From contig JAAMXP010000899.1 of the NCBI GenBank assembly GCA_019693395.1, positions 1 through 35,390 of the forward strand: a stretch of DNA of 35,390 bases, given 5' to 3'. The position numbers and the translations under genes were made by a program. Positions 10,242 through 22,103 of this stretch are shown here, one piece after another. The notes below the pieces were generated by a model that had not been told where the DNA came from, ran no database searches, and worked only from the letters and a program-made list of their open reading frames with translations. This DNA comes from Ettlia oleoabundans. Taxonomy: Eukaryota; Chlorophyta; Chlorophyceae; Chlamydomonadales. How positions within the stretch are numbered: the stretch's first letter is position 1; the number at the start of each line of letters is the position of its first letter.

Positions 10242-11592
10242 ATGACTCACCCCGGACGCTCTACCTTTAAGCTCCAGGCCGCCGTGCTAGCTGAGCTGAA
10301 GACCGTCGACTGCCGCTCCAGGCTTCGGCACGTCGAGGCCATTCGCAACAGCCGGCTGGATGGGAGCAACTTTATAGAGCCCTGGGCGCCGCTGGAGGTG
10401 AGCGACGAGAGCTGGCTGCTGCGGCCAACTCCGTGGGTGTCGCCGACTGCAACGCGGCACCCACGTCACGCGCTGCCTTCCTTTTCCCTTGCTGGTCGAT
10501 TTCAACAGGCGCACAAATGGCTATCAGTCACAATAGCCGTCAGCGCTGTCCTGTTCTTGCTAGCTCGGAACTTTACGTACCCGCTAGCCGTTCAAACGCC
10601 CAACTGCCCGCGCAAAGCGTAACAACATAGTCCCTGTTCGCTGGCCCTGCTGCAGCCCACTGAGCGGTCAGCCGAAGAACAGGCGGCGCTGGCAGCGCTC
10701 GCCTCACTGCGTCTGCGCAGCAAAAAGGACAACCTGCCATGCCGCGTGGCGCCGGGGCTCTACATTGGCGGCGCGGGTGCTGCCCGTAACATAAGGGCGC
10801 TGCGCAAGCGTGGCATCACCCACATCGTCAATGCTGCCCCCTCTGTTCCCTGCCACTTTATGGACAACCCAGAGGGGTCTTTCAAATACCTGGCGGTGCC
10901 ACTGTTTGACGATGCCGAAGCAGGTGGGTGCTGGCTGGCAGCCACTGCGGCTTTTGTAATTCAATGCACTGCCTGTCATCGCTCCCAGGTTTCCTTGCTT
11001 GGCTCCCTCGCTTTCCTCCTGACTGCTATACTCAATGCATGTATTATAGTCATGTCTGCCTCCCTAATACCTGATGCCTGCCTGTGAATATCTGGGTTGC
11101 CCTGGCTGCAGACCTGCTGGTTCATGTAGACATGTCCAACGCCTTCATCTCTGGAGCACTGCAATCCGGCGGCGGCGTGCTGGTGCACTGCTTTGCTGGG
11201 CAGAGCCGCTCTGCAGCACTCATCATTGCCTACCTCATTGCCAGCCAGGGTCTGGGGCTGATGGATGCCTGGGCAGCCACACGCCGTGCCCGACCCTGCG
11301 CACACCCTAACGCTGGTGGGCCATGTTGGTGTGCAGCCGCGGTGCTTGCGATTCACACTGTCGTCAACCTTAATTATCTCGTGCTGTGAGGTGGCTTTGG
11401 AACACGATTTTGCCATTATTCAGATTACCGTTCTCCTGCTTGCCTCCTCCTCCCCTCCTTCCTGATGCAGGCTTCCTGCGCCAGCTGGCCCTGTATGCCA
11501 AGCGTGCTGCACAGAGCCGCACACAGACACACTGCAGCCCTGGTACGTCGCCAAGCGACTCTGAGTCAGAGTTAGTGCCGCTGACACAGTGA
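10242..11592 (+). CDS. Dual-specificity protein phosphatase
   Basis: Four exons: 10242-10397, 10656-10923, 11112-11315, 11471-11592; phases agree, 249 residues. The catalytic domain starts at VAPGLYIGG and includes GITHIVNAA, a candidate general-acid Asp in VPLFDDAEAD (137-138), and the signature HCFAGQSRS with nucleophile Cys168 and Arg174 (HCX5R). After the P-loop come AYLIASQGLGLMDAW and a Pro-Asn-Ala-Gly-Phe turn split by intron 3, as in small atypical DSPs. These enzymes remove phosphate from Ser/Thr/Tyr, often on MAP kinases, but the substrate here is unknown. The first 85 residues carry no recognised domain. The C-terminus is Ser/Asp/Glu-rich (SPSDSESE). No membrane segment or obvious transit peptide is seen. 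Confidence 0.88.
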
Positions 11593-12225
11593 AGCAGCAC
11601 CCGCTTTCCTCCTTGCCGCATGGTGGCGACTCCAGCCCTCTGTTTGTGAGCGGACGACAGTGTGTCCGGTTGCATCTTGTACTCTTACGCCCAGTCACTC
11701 CACGTAACCCTCTTTCTGTTCACCAGGGCTCCATCCCCATATTCTCATACAACCCCTTTTGCTCACAGAACAGCACCATCCATATTTCCTCACATGTCTT
11801 CGTGTGCCGCTATGCACCATGCATGACCTTTTCCAGGGTTTTGCAGCGGCAAATGCCCTGCGCCCATCTGCACTCTTCCCCCTTGTGGTGCAGTGTCACT
11901 GTGTACCAACATTTTCTCTTCTTCTGTACCACACGCCTTGGCCGCCTTCCAGCCCTCGGCCCTGCGCACTGCCATGTGCGTTTTTTTGCCTCCTCAGTCA
12001 TTGCCTTCCTTGTTGTTTAGCGGCACAGGACTTGTTCCCGTTTCTGTGCATTTGGCCCCTTGCAGTCACCTGGGCACATCCAACCGCTGCCCACTGCTGC
12101 GCCGTGTTGTACTAAGCCTCCAATCACCTCCCCCCTGACCACGGACTCATTTCATTTCACCACCCCTGCGCACCCTCGTGCATCTCATGAAACACTCCAA
12201 CACCCCTCCCCCAGCCCCAATATTG

Positions 12226-12230
12226 TGTAA
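12226..12230 (+). terminator. Candidate TGTAA poly(A) signal of the phosphatase gene
   Basis: TGTAA about 635 nt past the phosphatase stop and before the channel gene. No other gene was found in 11593-12604, which is pyrimidine-rich and would be a long 3' UTR plus the next promoter. Confidence 0.3.
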
Positions 12231-12377
12231 CGCCTCTCCTATCTCCAGACGCAAACCAGGAAAGCTGCTGTGGAAGTCGAGAGGCACGCTCTGACCCTTT
12301 AAACACCCTTTGGACATCAACTGTCGAGTATCTTGCAGTATCAGTAATGACGGTCTTGCCGATACGGACATCTTCAA

Positions 12378-12417
12378 TTTATATATAAATATAAGTTCAG
12401 CATAACGCCGTCGATCG
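12378..12417 (+). promoter_or_regulatory. AT-rich TATA-like stretch plus inverted CGATCGACGG, upstream of channel gene
   Basis: TTTATATATAAATATA at 12378-12393 is conspicuous in GC-rich DNA and sits about 215 bp upstream of the inferred channel ATG. CCGTCGATCG at 12408-12417 is the reverse complement of the element found upstream of MaoC and FKBP. Promoter function is inferred from position only. Confidence 0.3.
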
Positions 12418-12604
12418 TGGCTCTCGACAGGAGGTTGTGCAAGTTTTGGCAATTTTGGCCGGCGTTCCACACTGGGCTGCCATTGCGATTGTGGTCAACT
12501 TGTTAAGCTTGTAGCCCAACGGTGCTGAACTTGCAGCAGGGGATGGGTCCGCCGTCACAAACCTGACAAGCTGGGTAGCTTTACGGGCCTAAACCAAAGT
12601 ATAG

Positions 12605-15600
12605 ATGTCCCGGTGAGGAAACCGACACTACAACCACGCCGCCGATGCACCGCCTGCACCTTAAGCACCTATCCGTGGTGTGGTGGCGGTGGCAGCTGAC
12701 TGGCGGGAAGCTAGTAAAGTCTTTTGCTTGGCCTTCTAGCCCGCTTTGCATGACCTTTATGTGTGTAACTTTGTGCTGTTATGCATTGATGCAGGTTCCA
12801 TGCATATCTGTCCCAACAGGGCCAGCTTTACACAGCTGACCAGGAGAATGAGCAGGATATCGACCAGCAGTATGCACGCGCGCAGCAGGGTCTGTTCAGC
12901 CGTGATGGCGAGGTGCAAGCGGTCCTAGATGGCATATCGCACCCTGCGCTGCCAGATGATGACCAGCCGCAGACTGATGCTCCTGCCGAGAGGTTGAGCT
13001 TCGGGCGGCCAGCACCCACCAACGGCGGTAGGATGGTGGGCAATGGTGATGCCGGCAGTGGAGAAGCAGGACCCTCCAGCCGCCCCAACCTGGATCGACC
13101 TAGCACTATGAGCACAGGCGCCGCACAAAGCGTCACCTCAGGGGGCACCTCTGAACTGGAGGATGTGGTGCAGGTTGTGCGACCAGAGGGTGAGCTGCGC
13201 CAGGCCCTTGGGAACATGGCTTGTTGGGCAAAAGGAGCAGCGTGTATTTGCGCATGCACGGAATTGGTCAGTGGTATGTTAACTTTGGCGTGTCGGCAAA
13301 ACCCTGAAGCTGAATTTTTAATGCCATTGCAAGGTGTTGCGGAGAAGGAATGAAGCAAATACTGCACTCTATATGCAACGCCCTACCAAATTCTGCCATT
13401 CTTCCTGCCACTGCATGCTTACACTCGTGTCCAGCCCAATCCATTCTCGACCACCTTCCCTGCCGCCACAGATGATCAGCCGCTGCGCCGCTTTGTAATG
13501 CGCTCCTCCTCCTTCACGAAAGAAGATTTCAATAAGCTGCTGGACCATCATGGCCTGTACAATGGTGAGGCAGAGGGGGCAGGCGGATCAATGGCTACAT
13601 ATCTTGTACGGCTGAGATTGAAGGGTTGGCGGCACCTGTGCGTGGGTTTCAATGTTTGGCCGCTGCATGCGTGCCGCTGAGTGTGAGCTTCCACCCTGCC
13701 CACCCTGTCCTTGTTACTGCCTACCCAGTTTGCTTGTCAGTGCCCCATTTCAACCTACGCATCCTCCGTGCCTGCCTTCAATCCATGCCGCCCGACCACC
13801 CCTCATCTCCACCCCCAGCACTTTGCTGACCTGCGATTCCATGGGCATCACACATCTGCTTTTGGTCTGTGCTGAAGTTGCCTTGGCCTCCGACCCCCGC
13901 ATTTCCAAGAGCCACCTGCCGCCCAGCAAGCTGGATCTGCCTGCTGGACGGCATATCGGGCGGGAGCGCCGGTGCAGAAACCACTCAATCTTACGCCTGC
14001 CAGTGGTGCGTGCAACCCTCAGCCTGCGGGCATGGCATCAAATGCCCGCGGTTGTGTGTGGGATGCTTGTGCTTGAATTGAACTGCTTCTAATGAGGCAA
14101 AAACTGGGCTGGGGTGCATTGTCTGCTGAAATCAAGCAACACAGTTTCCCCAACTGTGTCAGTGGTGATGTTGTGGTGCGTCTGGTGGTCATTGTGCTGT
14201 CTACTGCCCTGCAGGTGCGGCCAGACAACTCCTGGGTGATGCTGTGGAGCACCATCGTAAGTGTGACTGCAACCCTACGAGGGCGGGCGGGTTATGCAAG
14301 CGGCCTGCATGCGTTCGGCTGCTGCATGCCTGCACTAACTCCCGGCGCCGTGCCATTTCGTCCGCGTGTATTGCACCAGCTCTATTGGACCCTGTATGCC
14401 CTTATCCCTGTCAGTACCACCCTTCGCAGCTGTATCGTACCGCCCCTGCAGGTACTTGTGTCAGACCTGACTTACTCCGCTTTTATTGTGCCCATTTCTA
14501 TTGGGATGTGGACTTCTTTCTACAAAGCAAACTGGACTACAATATCAGACATGTTGTTCGGTGAGCAAAAACAGTAATGGGTTTGAATATCGCAGCCATT
14601 TTCACCTTTCTATGGCGCTTGATGCTCCTTGTCACGCGCCCTACCGCTCCCTTCTTACGCTGTCCTTCTTTCCAGGTGGCATCTTTTTGGTTGATATTTT
14701 TCTCTCCCTCCATATTGGGTTCATAGCCACCTACAACACACGCAAGCTGCTGGTCATGAACGGGCGCCTGGTGGCCAAAAAGTACCTGACCTCGGTGAGT
14801 GCCATAGCTGGCCGGCTGCCAGGCTGCTGCTGCGCGGACGGGGTCGACGGTGCTGCCACGTGGTCTGCATGGTGGCTTCGAGCCCCCCATCATACCTCTA
14901 CTGCCAAATGTATTTCATCTGTGGCTGCTGAAATAAACAAGAGAGATCAACCTTGCTTACCTAGGCCTGCCGACCCCGCTGCCTCCTCCTGCTCTCTCAC
15001 GTGCCTTCCCTCTGCTTTCCCTCCCAACCCTCCTATTCCTCCTCTTCTTCTCGTCTCTTGCAGTTCAGCTTCTTTGTTGACATGTGTGCAACTGTGGCAT
15101 GGTTTGCCCAGATAGTGATGATCATCTGCTACAACAGCATTGACAGCTTTGATCCGCAGACAGCGCTGGTGGTGATGGAGGGGATCAGGCAAGCCGGTGG
15201 TTCTGGTTGTTGACTGGTTGTCATACGTTTGCACATATGCAGCCGTAATGCTTGTTGTTTGTTGCGATGGTTTGCTTGGCAGTGCGGCTGGTATTGTTGA
15301 AGGGCATCAAGTGAGTGGGTGGCTGGGCAATCCATCAGGGGATTGTTGTACAGCATCGGCCTGCCGCTCTGCCGTTTCCCCCTGGTCCCCCCTGCAGGCT
15401 GCTGCGCTTTGTGCGGGTGATTCGCCTTCTGGGTCAAGTCATCAGCAGCGGCGTGTACGCCACCCTTGTTCTAGACGTGAGCTGCTGCGAGGCGACCAGG
15501 CTGGTCGATAGTTGTGCGCTGCATGAGCACTGCAATGTGTTGGATAGACTAGATCAGAAGGTTGCTGCAGGCTAAGACGGTCCCATGATGGCAGCCACTG

Positions 15601-18542
15601 TCTTGGAGCTGTGTGGCCTGCCCACACCTCTTGGTTGCTCGCATTACTAAGCAATGCGTGTCGGAACAACCATGCCACCCCATCTTGTTGCTCCTCACAT
15701 GTCTCCGCCGACCCCACTGGCGCCATTTGTGTTCACCTCGTTCCCTCGCCTTGTCAACCCCACAATGCCACCCCTTCATTCCTCTTACCTTTCTTACAGT
15801 GTGTCCACTCTCACCTTAGTCACCGCTTCTGCCTGCCCACCCCCGCTCACCCACAGAGCCCCTACCTGAACTGGCTGAGGAGCCAGACGCTGCTGAGCCT
15901 GTGCTACCTCATGTACATCATTGCCGTGGTGGTCAACTTCCTGGGGTGCCTGTGGTGAGCTACTGTTTTGATGGATGGACAAGTGTCGGCTCTGCTGGCT
16001 GCAGATGTGGCATTGTTGGTCGCGTGCTGGTGGTGCTAGTGTTGCAGTACCTAATGAGGGTACTGTGCTGGTATTAGTACCAGCACTATTATAACGGCAA
16101 CTAATAATAACGCTGGCAACCTTTTTGAATGCCAATGTGAGGANNNNNNNNNNNNNNNNNNNNNNNNNNNNNNCCCCGCGTATTATTCACCTGCAGGAAT
16201 TTCACCGCTGGTGCGCAGGACTGGGAGGACAGCTGGGTGAACTACTACCCACCTTTTGTGCGGCGATATGCGGCTGACCCGGATGCCATGCAGCTCACGC
16301 AAGGCAAGCTGCTTGCGCCCACCATAGGCATGGTGCAGGCTGTGCCCTCCGGCCACCTACTCACCCTCACCACCACCTCCTCCCGCACCCGCCGGCGCCC
16401 CCACCCCTCAACCCCCGACCTGCACCACACCCATACCCATCCCACCCACCACCACCTGCGCTCCGCGCCTCTACCCACACCTAGCTGCTGTGCCCTGACA
16501 AGGCTGCATGGTGGGGTCTGGCAAGCCAGCATGTGGAGGGCTGAGTGCATTGACTCGCACCAGGCAGCAACGGTGGCAGCAGAGTGTGTTGCTGCATGTG
16601 TTTGGCATGCTGCGTGTGTTGGGCATGCAGAGCACAATCAGGACAGGTCCAACCAGGTGTGAAGGACCAACCGTGTAATGCCTGAAACAGCACTGGCACC
16701 ATGCCCCACTCCTGTCTCCTTGCCTGCTGCCTGCAGAGGAGGCGAGGGAGGTCAATGGGGCCTGGCTGTGGCTGGTCGGCAACTACTGGGCCCTCAGCAC
16801 AGTGGCCACGGTGCGATGCCCTCTCCCATGTCCCGATATGCCCTTGTGATCACTTATACAACTTATACAGCCAAACATCATGAGCACCTGTACACCGTCA
16901 GCAGCACTGCCCTGTGGACCCGCATGCCCGCCCCATGCAGGACAAGGCAGTCAACCCTTGAGTCACTGCCCCACCCGCAGCCAAGCCATTCAACTTGGCC
17001 CGCGATTTGCGCAGTCAGTAGCATGACCTGATCTCACTCTCTCTCAATTGCAGGTGGGGTACGGCGACGTGGTGGCCGCCAACGCGCTCGAGGTTGTAAT
17101 AGCCATGACTGTTGAGATCATCGGTGTCATGTTCTTCGGCCTCATCATATCCAGCATCAGGTGGGGGAGGGGCTGGTAGATGTAGTGTTTTTGGCACCAT
17201 AGTCCAGGCATAGGAGCAATGCTGGCCGGAAAATACCATGGCGCAGTGGCCCGTTTAGGGGTAAACAGCGAGAATCCAGTGCGACATAATCTAAAAGTGC
17301 CCAGGGTTGCGGGCTACCAGCTCAATACACACATGCCCCATTGAGCTCCTGTGCATGCCCTTTCCCCCCCTCCTCTGCAGTGAGCTGCTTCAGCAGGCCA
17401 ACCGCAAGGCACGGCGGGTGCACATGTTCCGCAACAAGATGCAGGTGGGTGGGCGCAGATGGGGGGGTGGGTTGGGCAACGTCGCAGCGGCAGTAGGCCA
17501 ACTGCACCATCACAGGCTGGAAGGGCCCCTTTTGTTCAACCCCAATGCCTCCCCCCTTCCTTTTAAACGTATTGTTGGGTGGAGGACACATCAGAGTGCT
17601 TTGCTCTGCTGCTCGCCTGTTCGTGAGATCACCCTACGTACCAGCTGCTGCTGCCCTTCCCCCTGCCCACCTGCAGAGCGTGGAGCGGTTCATGGAGCAG
17701 CAGGCGCTGCCCTCCAAGCTGCAGCGGCGCATCAAAACTTTCTACGCAGAGGTGCGCTACTTCTGCAGCAGGACCTGTCCTGCTGTGCTTGTTGCTGCCC
17801 TGGGGGCAGCTGGGCAGCGTGCGTCAAACCTTTCAAGCAAGAGGCGCAATGCAGTTGTGGGAGCTTCTGTACTTGTTGCTGCTCGGTCGTATGTTGTGTG
17901 TTATGGTCACGACTACTGCATCTACAGCATACTTGCCCCTCTGTTGCAGGCAAGCATTGAATATGCTGTGCAGCATGGGGCTGCACCCTGCCCTGCGTAC
18001 CTTGTGGGCAGAAGAAGGAATGGACCGATCACACACACATCACAATCACCATCAGCACCTCTCCACCTCTTTCCCTGTACCGCAGGTGTGGGTGCGGCAG
18101 CACGAGGTGAAGGAGGAGACTGTGCTGTTCCAGGAGCTGCCCCACGCCCTAAGGAACGAAGTGGCGTGGCAGGCATGCCAACGCAAGTTCAGGTGTGTGT
18201 GTGTGGGGGGGGGTGGGTAGGGGGTGAGGGGGCATCCGAGACAGGGAGACAGCGGGGAAGGCAGGGATTGTGCACTCTGGTGGGCTGGCAGCCTGCACCT
18301 CCGTTCATGCTGGGCTGGCTGTGATCCAGATCCGGTTCCTCACACGGGTCAGCTGCACCCAAACTACTTGCTGCTGGCCGACAGGGCATGCCTGCTGCCC
18401 TGATGTGCAGGCAAATCCCGCTGCTGCGTGAGCTTGATGAGAAGACGCTGTACCTGCTGGCATCAAGGATGACGCCCTTCAGGTGCAGGATGTGCCGTGG
18501 TGTGGATATGACGCCCTAGGGTTGTTGTGTAATGCTATGATG

Positions 18543-18606
<64 letters not shown>

Positions 18607-19807
18607 CACATGTGAAAGTGGGCTTCCGTCTGCATGTCGCCTGTGCTGCCGCTGAGCCACCAGTTGCGAGTGCTGACAGTGCGACTGCCTCTGCGCCGCT
18701 GCAGATTTGGGCCCGGCCACGACTTGGTCACAGAGGGGGACCCGGCCGACAGGTTTTGGATACTGACAGAAGGTGTGCCGGGGCTAGGTGGGGTGGAGTT
18801 TTGCGTTTGAGATTTCTCCCTGTCATTCATGCCGAGTCCCTGTGTACTGAAATGGCGCAGGGGAGGTGGTGGCTCTGTACCATTACCAAGAGGCGGAACG
18901 GCTGGAGGGACCGGCGGTGGTGGGGGAGAGCGTGCTGCTGCAGGTGGGGGGCACTCATGCAGCTGCCACATGGATGTGCACTGCTGGGCAGACTCTGGGT
19001 CTGGGCTGATTGGACTCAACAGCTTGGAAGTCGCAAGGGCTTGCAGCCAGCAGCTGCCTGCGATTAATTGCATGCTGTGGGCCAGCGGGGGCAGCACACG
19101 ATGCCATGCCTGGTATGCATGATTTTATAGCAACCTGCCTGCCTTTCACGCATTTGCCTGCTTGCCTGGCTATCTGCCTGCCAGCTCATGTCTCTGCCTG
19201 ACAGCTTGGTTGTGCACGTGCCTGCCTGCCCACCTGCCAAGCCCTGCTTCTACATTGATTGCCTGCTTGCTGCCTCGGTGCCATGTGCGTGCCTGCCTGC
19301 CTGTCTTCCTTGCCCCGCAGGAGCACGAGGAGGCTCTGCGCACCTACCCCTGCACCTACCGCAGCCTCACGGGCTGCAGCTGCTGGATGGTGAGCGCCTC
19401 TCTCCTGTGCTGTGCTAGGCTGTTCTGTGGTAGGCTGGGTGCCGCAGAGGGTGATGAAAGGATGGGGGAGGGAGGGGGGAGCATGGGCATGCCACCGCAA
19501 GCTCATCCTTTGCTTGCTGATATACCTTCAACACCAACTCTTAGCACTTGTGTTGCTGTTCGTACTTCCCGTCCTTCTGCATCCTGCCCCTGCCACTTGC
19601 CCCTGAGTTGAGAAAATGCGCCCCACACAGACACACACAGCGCCCCTTTGCCGCTGGCCTGGTGCAGGTGCGTTGCCGCGACTTCAAGCCCATGCTGCGC
19701 CCCGCCTCTGGTCGGCTGGTGAAGGCGCGTGCGCTGCAGAGCCTGGCTGATAAGATGTACAAGTACCCGCAGATGTGGGAGGGCACGGAGTTCAAGGTGA
19801 GCTGCTG

Positions 19808-19902
<95 letters not shown>

Positions 19903-20564
19903 CGTGTGCGTGCGTGGACAACCCATGCCTTTGCTTCAACAGGACGACATTGAGATGGTGTGTGTGTGTGTGTATGTAAGTGGGTGCAATGAGCGGGGGT
20001 TGGTCAAGGGGCAGCTGAGGCGGTCAGCTATGTGGGTGTAGGATCGGTCAAGAGACAGGTGTCGCACATATCCGTCGAAGCCATCAGTTTACTTACATTG
20101 TTGTTAGTTGGACTCTGCTGCTCAAAGTGGTTGTTCCACCCCCTTGCACCTGCAGCGGCTGCGTACCGGCGCTGTGCTGCCCCTCCCCCGCGCCTCCTCG
20201 GACCGCGGCCCGCTGGCCTCCCCTGGCAGCCAGGCAGGCGTCCAGGATGGAGCCGAGGCAGACACAGCAGCGGCTGCGCCTGCTGCAGCCGCTGTGCACA
20301 GCCGCCTGACGCGCACCAGTGCCCCTGCGGTGGGCAGCCTGCACCGCAAGAGTGTGAGCTGGGCTGCTAGTGGAGGCCGGCAGCAGGAGGGAAACAGGCT
20401 GACCTTTTCCTCAAGCACTAGACTGGGGAGCGGTGGGGCAGATGAGCAGCAGGTGGTGGCTGCAGGTTTCTCACGCTTTGCATGGCTCGATGCTGTGGCG
20501 GCAGCGGCGGTGGCGGAGGCAGATGCGGGGACAGCCAACTCAGCGGCTAAGCCAGACCCAGCAC

Positions 20565-20596
<32 letters not shown>

Positions 20597-21433
20597 GGTT
20601 TGGCGCATCATGCTGGCGGCCCTAGCGCGCCACAGGCAGCTCTGCCACCGCTGCAAGCTCCGTCACGGCGGGGCCCAGAGGCGGGACCACCGCTACTTGG
20701 CCGCTTGTCGCCGGCCTCCCGCCTGGCGCAGCATACCCTTGGGGCCCTCCCTCCCCTGATGGAGGGCCAGCAGTTTGTGCAGCTGGGAGCAGGCGAGGCT
20801 GGGGAGCGGCAGCGCTTCACCTCCGTTTCTGATGAGACACCAGGAGCCGCAGATGGTATCACCCATGATGGCACCAACACCGCCACAGCATCAGCTGGGG
20901 CAGGGCAGCCTGTAGAGGGCGATTCTGTGGTAACAATGCAGCAGCAGCAGCAGCAGGATGATTTGCATCAGGAAGGGTATGCCCCCTTTCATAGCGTGCT
21001 CGTCATGGCAGAGCGCGGCGCAGCGGCGGCAGGGCATGGGCTGGCACACGGCGCAGCGGCACTGACCTCAGCAGCTGGTGCCTCGGCTGCCTCGGCTGTG
21101 GTTTACCCGCGCCTTCTCCCTCGAGTGGCGGGGACCTCCCAGAGGGGGGTGGGCAGTGATGGTAAGGAAGGTGCCCTTATCACCGCTCCCTCCAGCACAC
21201 TGGCGGGCGTTGACTGCGATGTTGGGCTTGGCCGACTGGCCACCCACCAGGCATTCGCCATGCTGGACCAGTCCCGTGAGGAAAGGGAGCGAGAAGAGGC
21301 GGCAGCCGCTGCAGCGGCCGCGGCGGCGGCGGCTTTGCCCGGGGACGCGGCGGAGCAGGCGCAGCTGCTGGGTGCGGTACTGGCGGAGCTGCGGGGCCTG
21401 AGGCGGGACGTGGATGCCCTGCGCGGTACCTAG
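12605..21433 (+). CDS. Voltage-gated K+ channel with C-linker and cyclic-nucleotide-binding-like domain
   Basis: Inferred exons: 12605-12612, 12795-13189, 13472-13564, 13878-14005, 14215-14256, 14452-14560, 14676-14794, 15064-15196, 15283-15310, 15398-15476, 15857-15954, 16197-16303, 16737-16810, 17054-17160, 17381-17444, 17677-17751, 18086-18192, 18411-18482, 18705-18772, 18861-18943, 19321-19389, 19668-19796, 19943-19957, 20156-21433; phases agree, about 1159 residues. S1-S3 lie at about 217-240, 259-275 and 299-320. S4 (343-372) has spaced basic residues, as in [13 protein letters not shown]5 is 388-410. The filter VGYGD (472-476) indicates K+ selectivity, then S6, C-linker and a CNBD-like roll (about 605-715). 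The tail (735-1159) is Ala/Gln/Ser-rich with 11 Gln and a short terminal helix. The architecture is shared by plant AKT/KAT, EAG and HCN channels. Intron 12 uses a GC donor. Least certain: the 8-bp first exon, exon 4 and the 15-bp exon 23. Confidence 0.85.
16046..16086. repeat. Two adjacent inverted repeats beside the assembly gap
   Basis: AGTACC...GGTACT (16046-16064) and a perfect 9-bp stem GTGCTGGTA/TACCAGCAC with a TTAG loop (16065-16086) lie back to back in channel intron 11, about 60 bp before the run of N. Confidence 0.7.
16144..16173. other. Assembly gap (30 N)
   Basis: Thirty undetermined bases within channel intron 11 (15955-16196). The flanking exons join in phase (TG|G, Trp), so no coding sequence need be missing. 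Confidence 0.99.
18542..18608. repeat. CAGG tetranucleotide microsatellite in channel intron 18
   Basis: About 16-17 perfect tandem copies of CAGG in the intron between exons encoding the start of the nucleotide-binding-like domain. Every unit contains an AG, so the repeat is a chain of acceptor-like CAG|G sites. Confidence 0.97.
19809..19892. repeat. TG dinucleotide microsatellite in channel intron 22
   Basis: About 42 TG units begin roughly 10 bp after the GTGAGC donor at 19797 and fade into TGCGCGCGTG. A shorter TG run (from about 19958) follows the 15-bp microexon. Confidence 0.98.
20564..20593 (+). repeat. Coding CAG repeat (polyglutamine) in channel tail
   Basis: CAG units closed by one CAA encode a run of 11 Gln at about residues 870-881, in the low-complexity tail. 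Shorter CAG runs (near 20940) and poly-Ala runs (near 21300) follow. Confidence 0.95.
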
Positions 21434-22103
21434 GCCTACCTACTGACGCCACTACAGCTGCCTGCCACCAATCCCACCAAATGCTTGGGCCTGCAAGCAA
21501 GGCCAACGCTAGGGCAACGTCAGCGATTGATTGCTATACCCTGGCAACGCTGCCTGTACTCCACTGCCGCTCCTTGAAACCCGCCACCTTGATTTTAAAC
21601 TGGGAGGGCTATAAGGTTCTGCATCCGTCTATGTATTATGATAAGCAGCTGAACTTTCAACAACCCATAGGGCCCCCAAAGTCCTGGCTGGTACCTCCTC
21701 GTGTGTTACTGCGTGCATATCCAGTGCTATTTGCAACTGTGACGTCTAACCCATATTCATACAGCACCACCTTTTGGCTTCAATTTTGACTCTCTCTATT
21801 GCTTGTTATCACACTTCCTTGCTTGACTGCAGTGCTTAATCTCTATCCATGGCGCCAAATGTCAGAGCCGACAGTATTGAAACCTTCTGTGCCCCTCCCG
21901 TACAGCACTAGATCCCCTGATATCCTCCTGAGCCACCTCACTCGAGGTTGCACTTAAACAGTATGATTAGGCTTTAGCGCTTTGAAATATGATAATGAAA
22001 TATGACCGCAAATCGAAACACTTAAAGGCCAGCAAAAACACAATGTACGCACACTCACAATCAGACTTCCTAACCGAGCCACATTGCTGTGCACCAGCCT
22101 TCA
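21434..22103. other. Convergent intergenic region, channel / CYP97C
   Basis: No gene seen. The sequence is markedly more A/T-rich than its flanks, notably 21590-22080. It should hold both 3' UTRs, but I saw no clear TGTAA for either gene. Confidence 0.6.

Noticed and set aside
15187..15196. GC donor (AG|GCAAGC) at the end of channel exon 8
   Set aside because: Using it puts S4 out of frame; the GT donor at 15197 restores the basic S4 helix.
16237..16662. Open frame running on past channel exon 12
   Set aside because: Past 16303 it becomes His/Thr/Pro low-complexity intronic sequence. The GC donor at 16304 joins in frame to the pore-helix exon at 16737.
19775..20041. Open frame encoding a long Cys-Val run
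   Set aside because: It is the translation of the TG microsatellite within channel intron 22.
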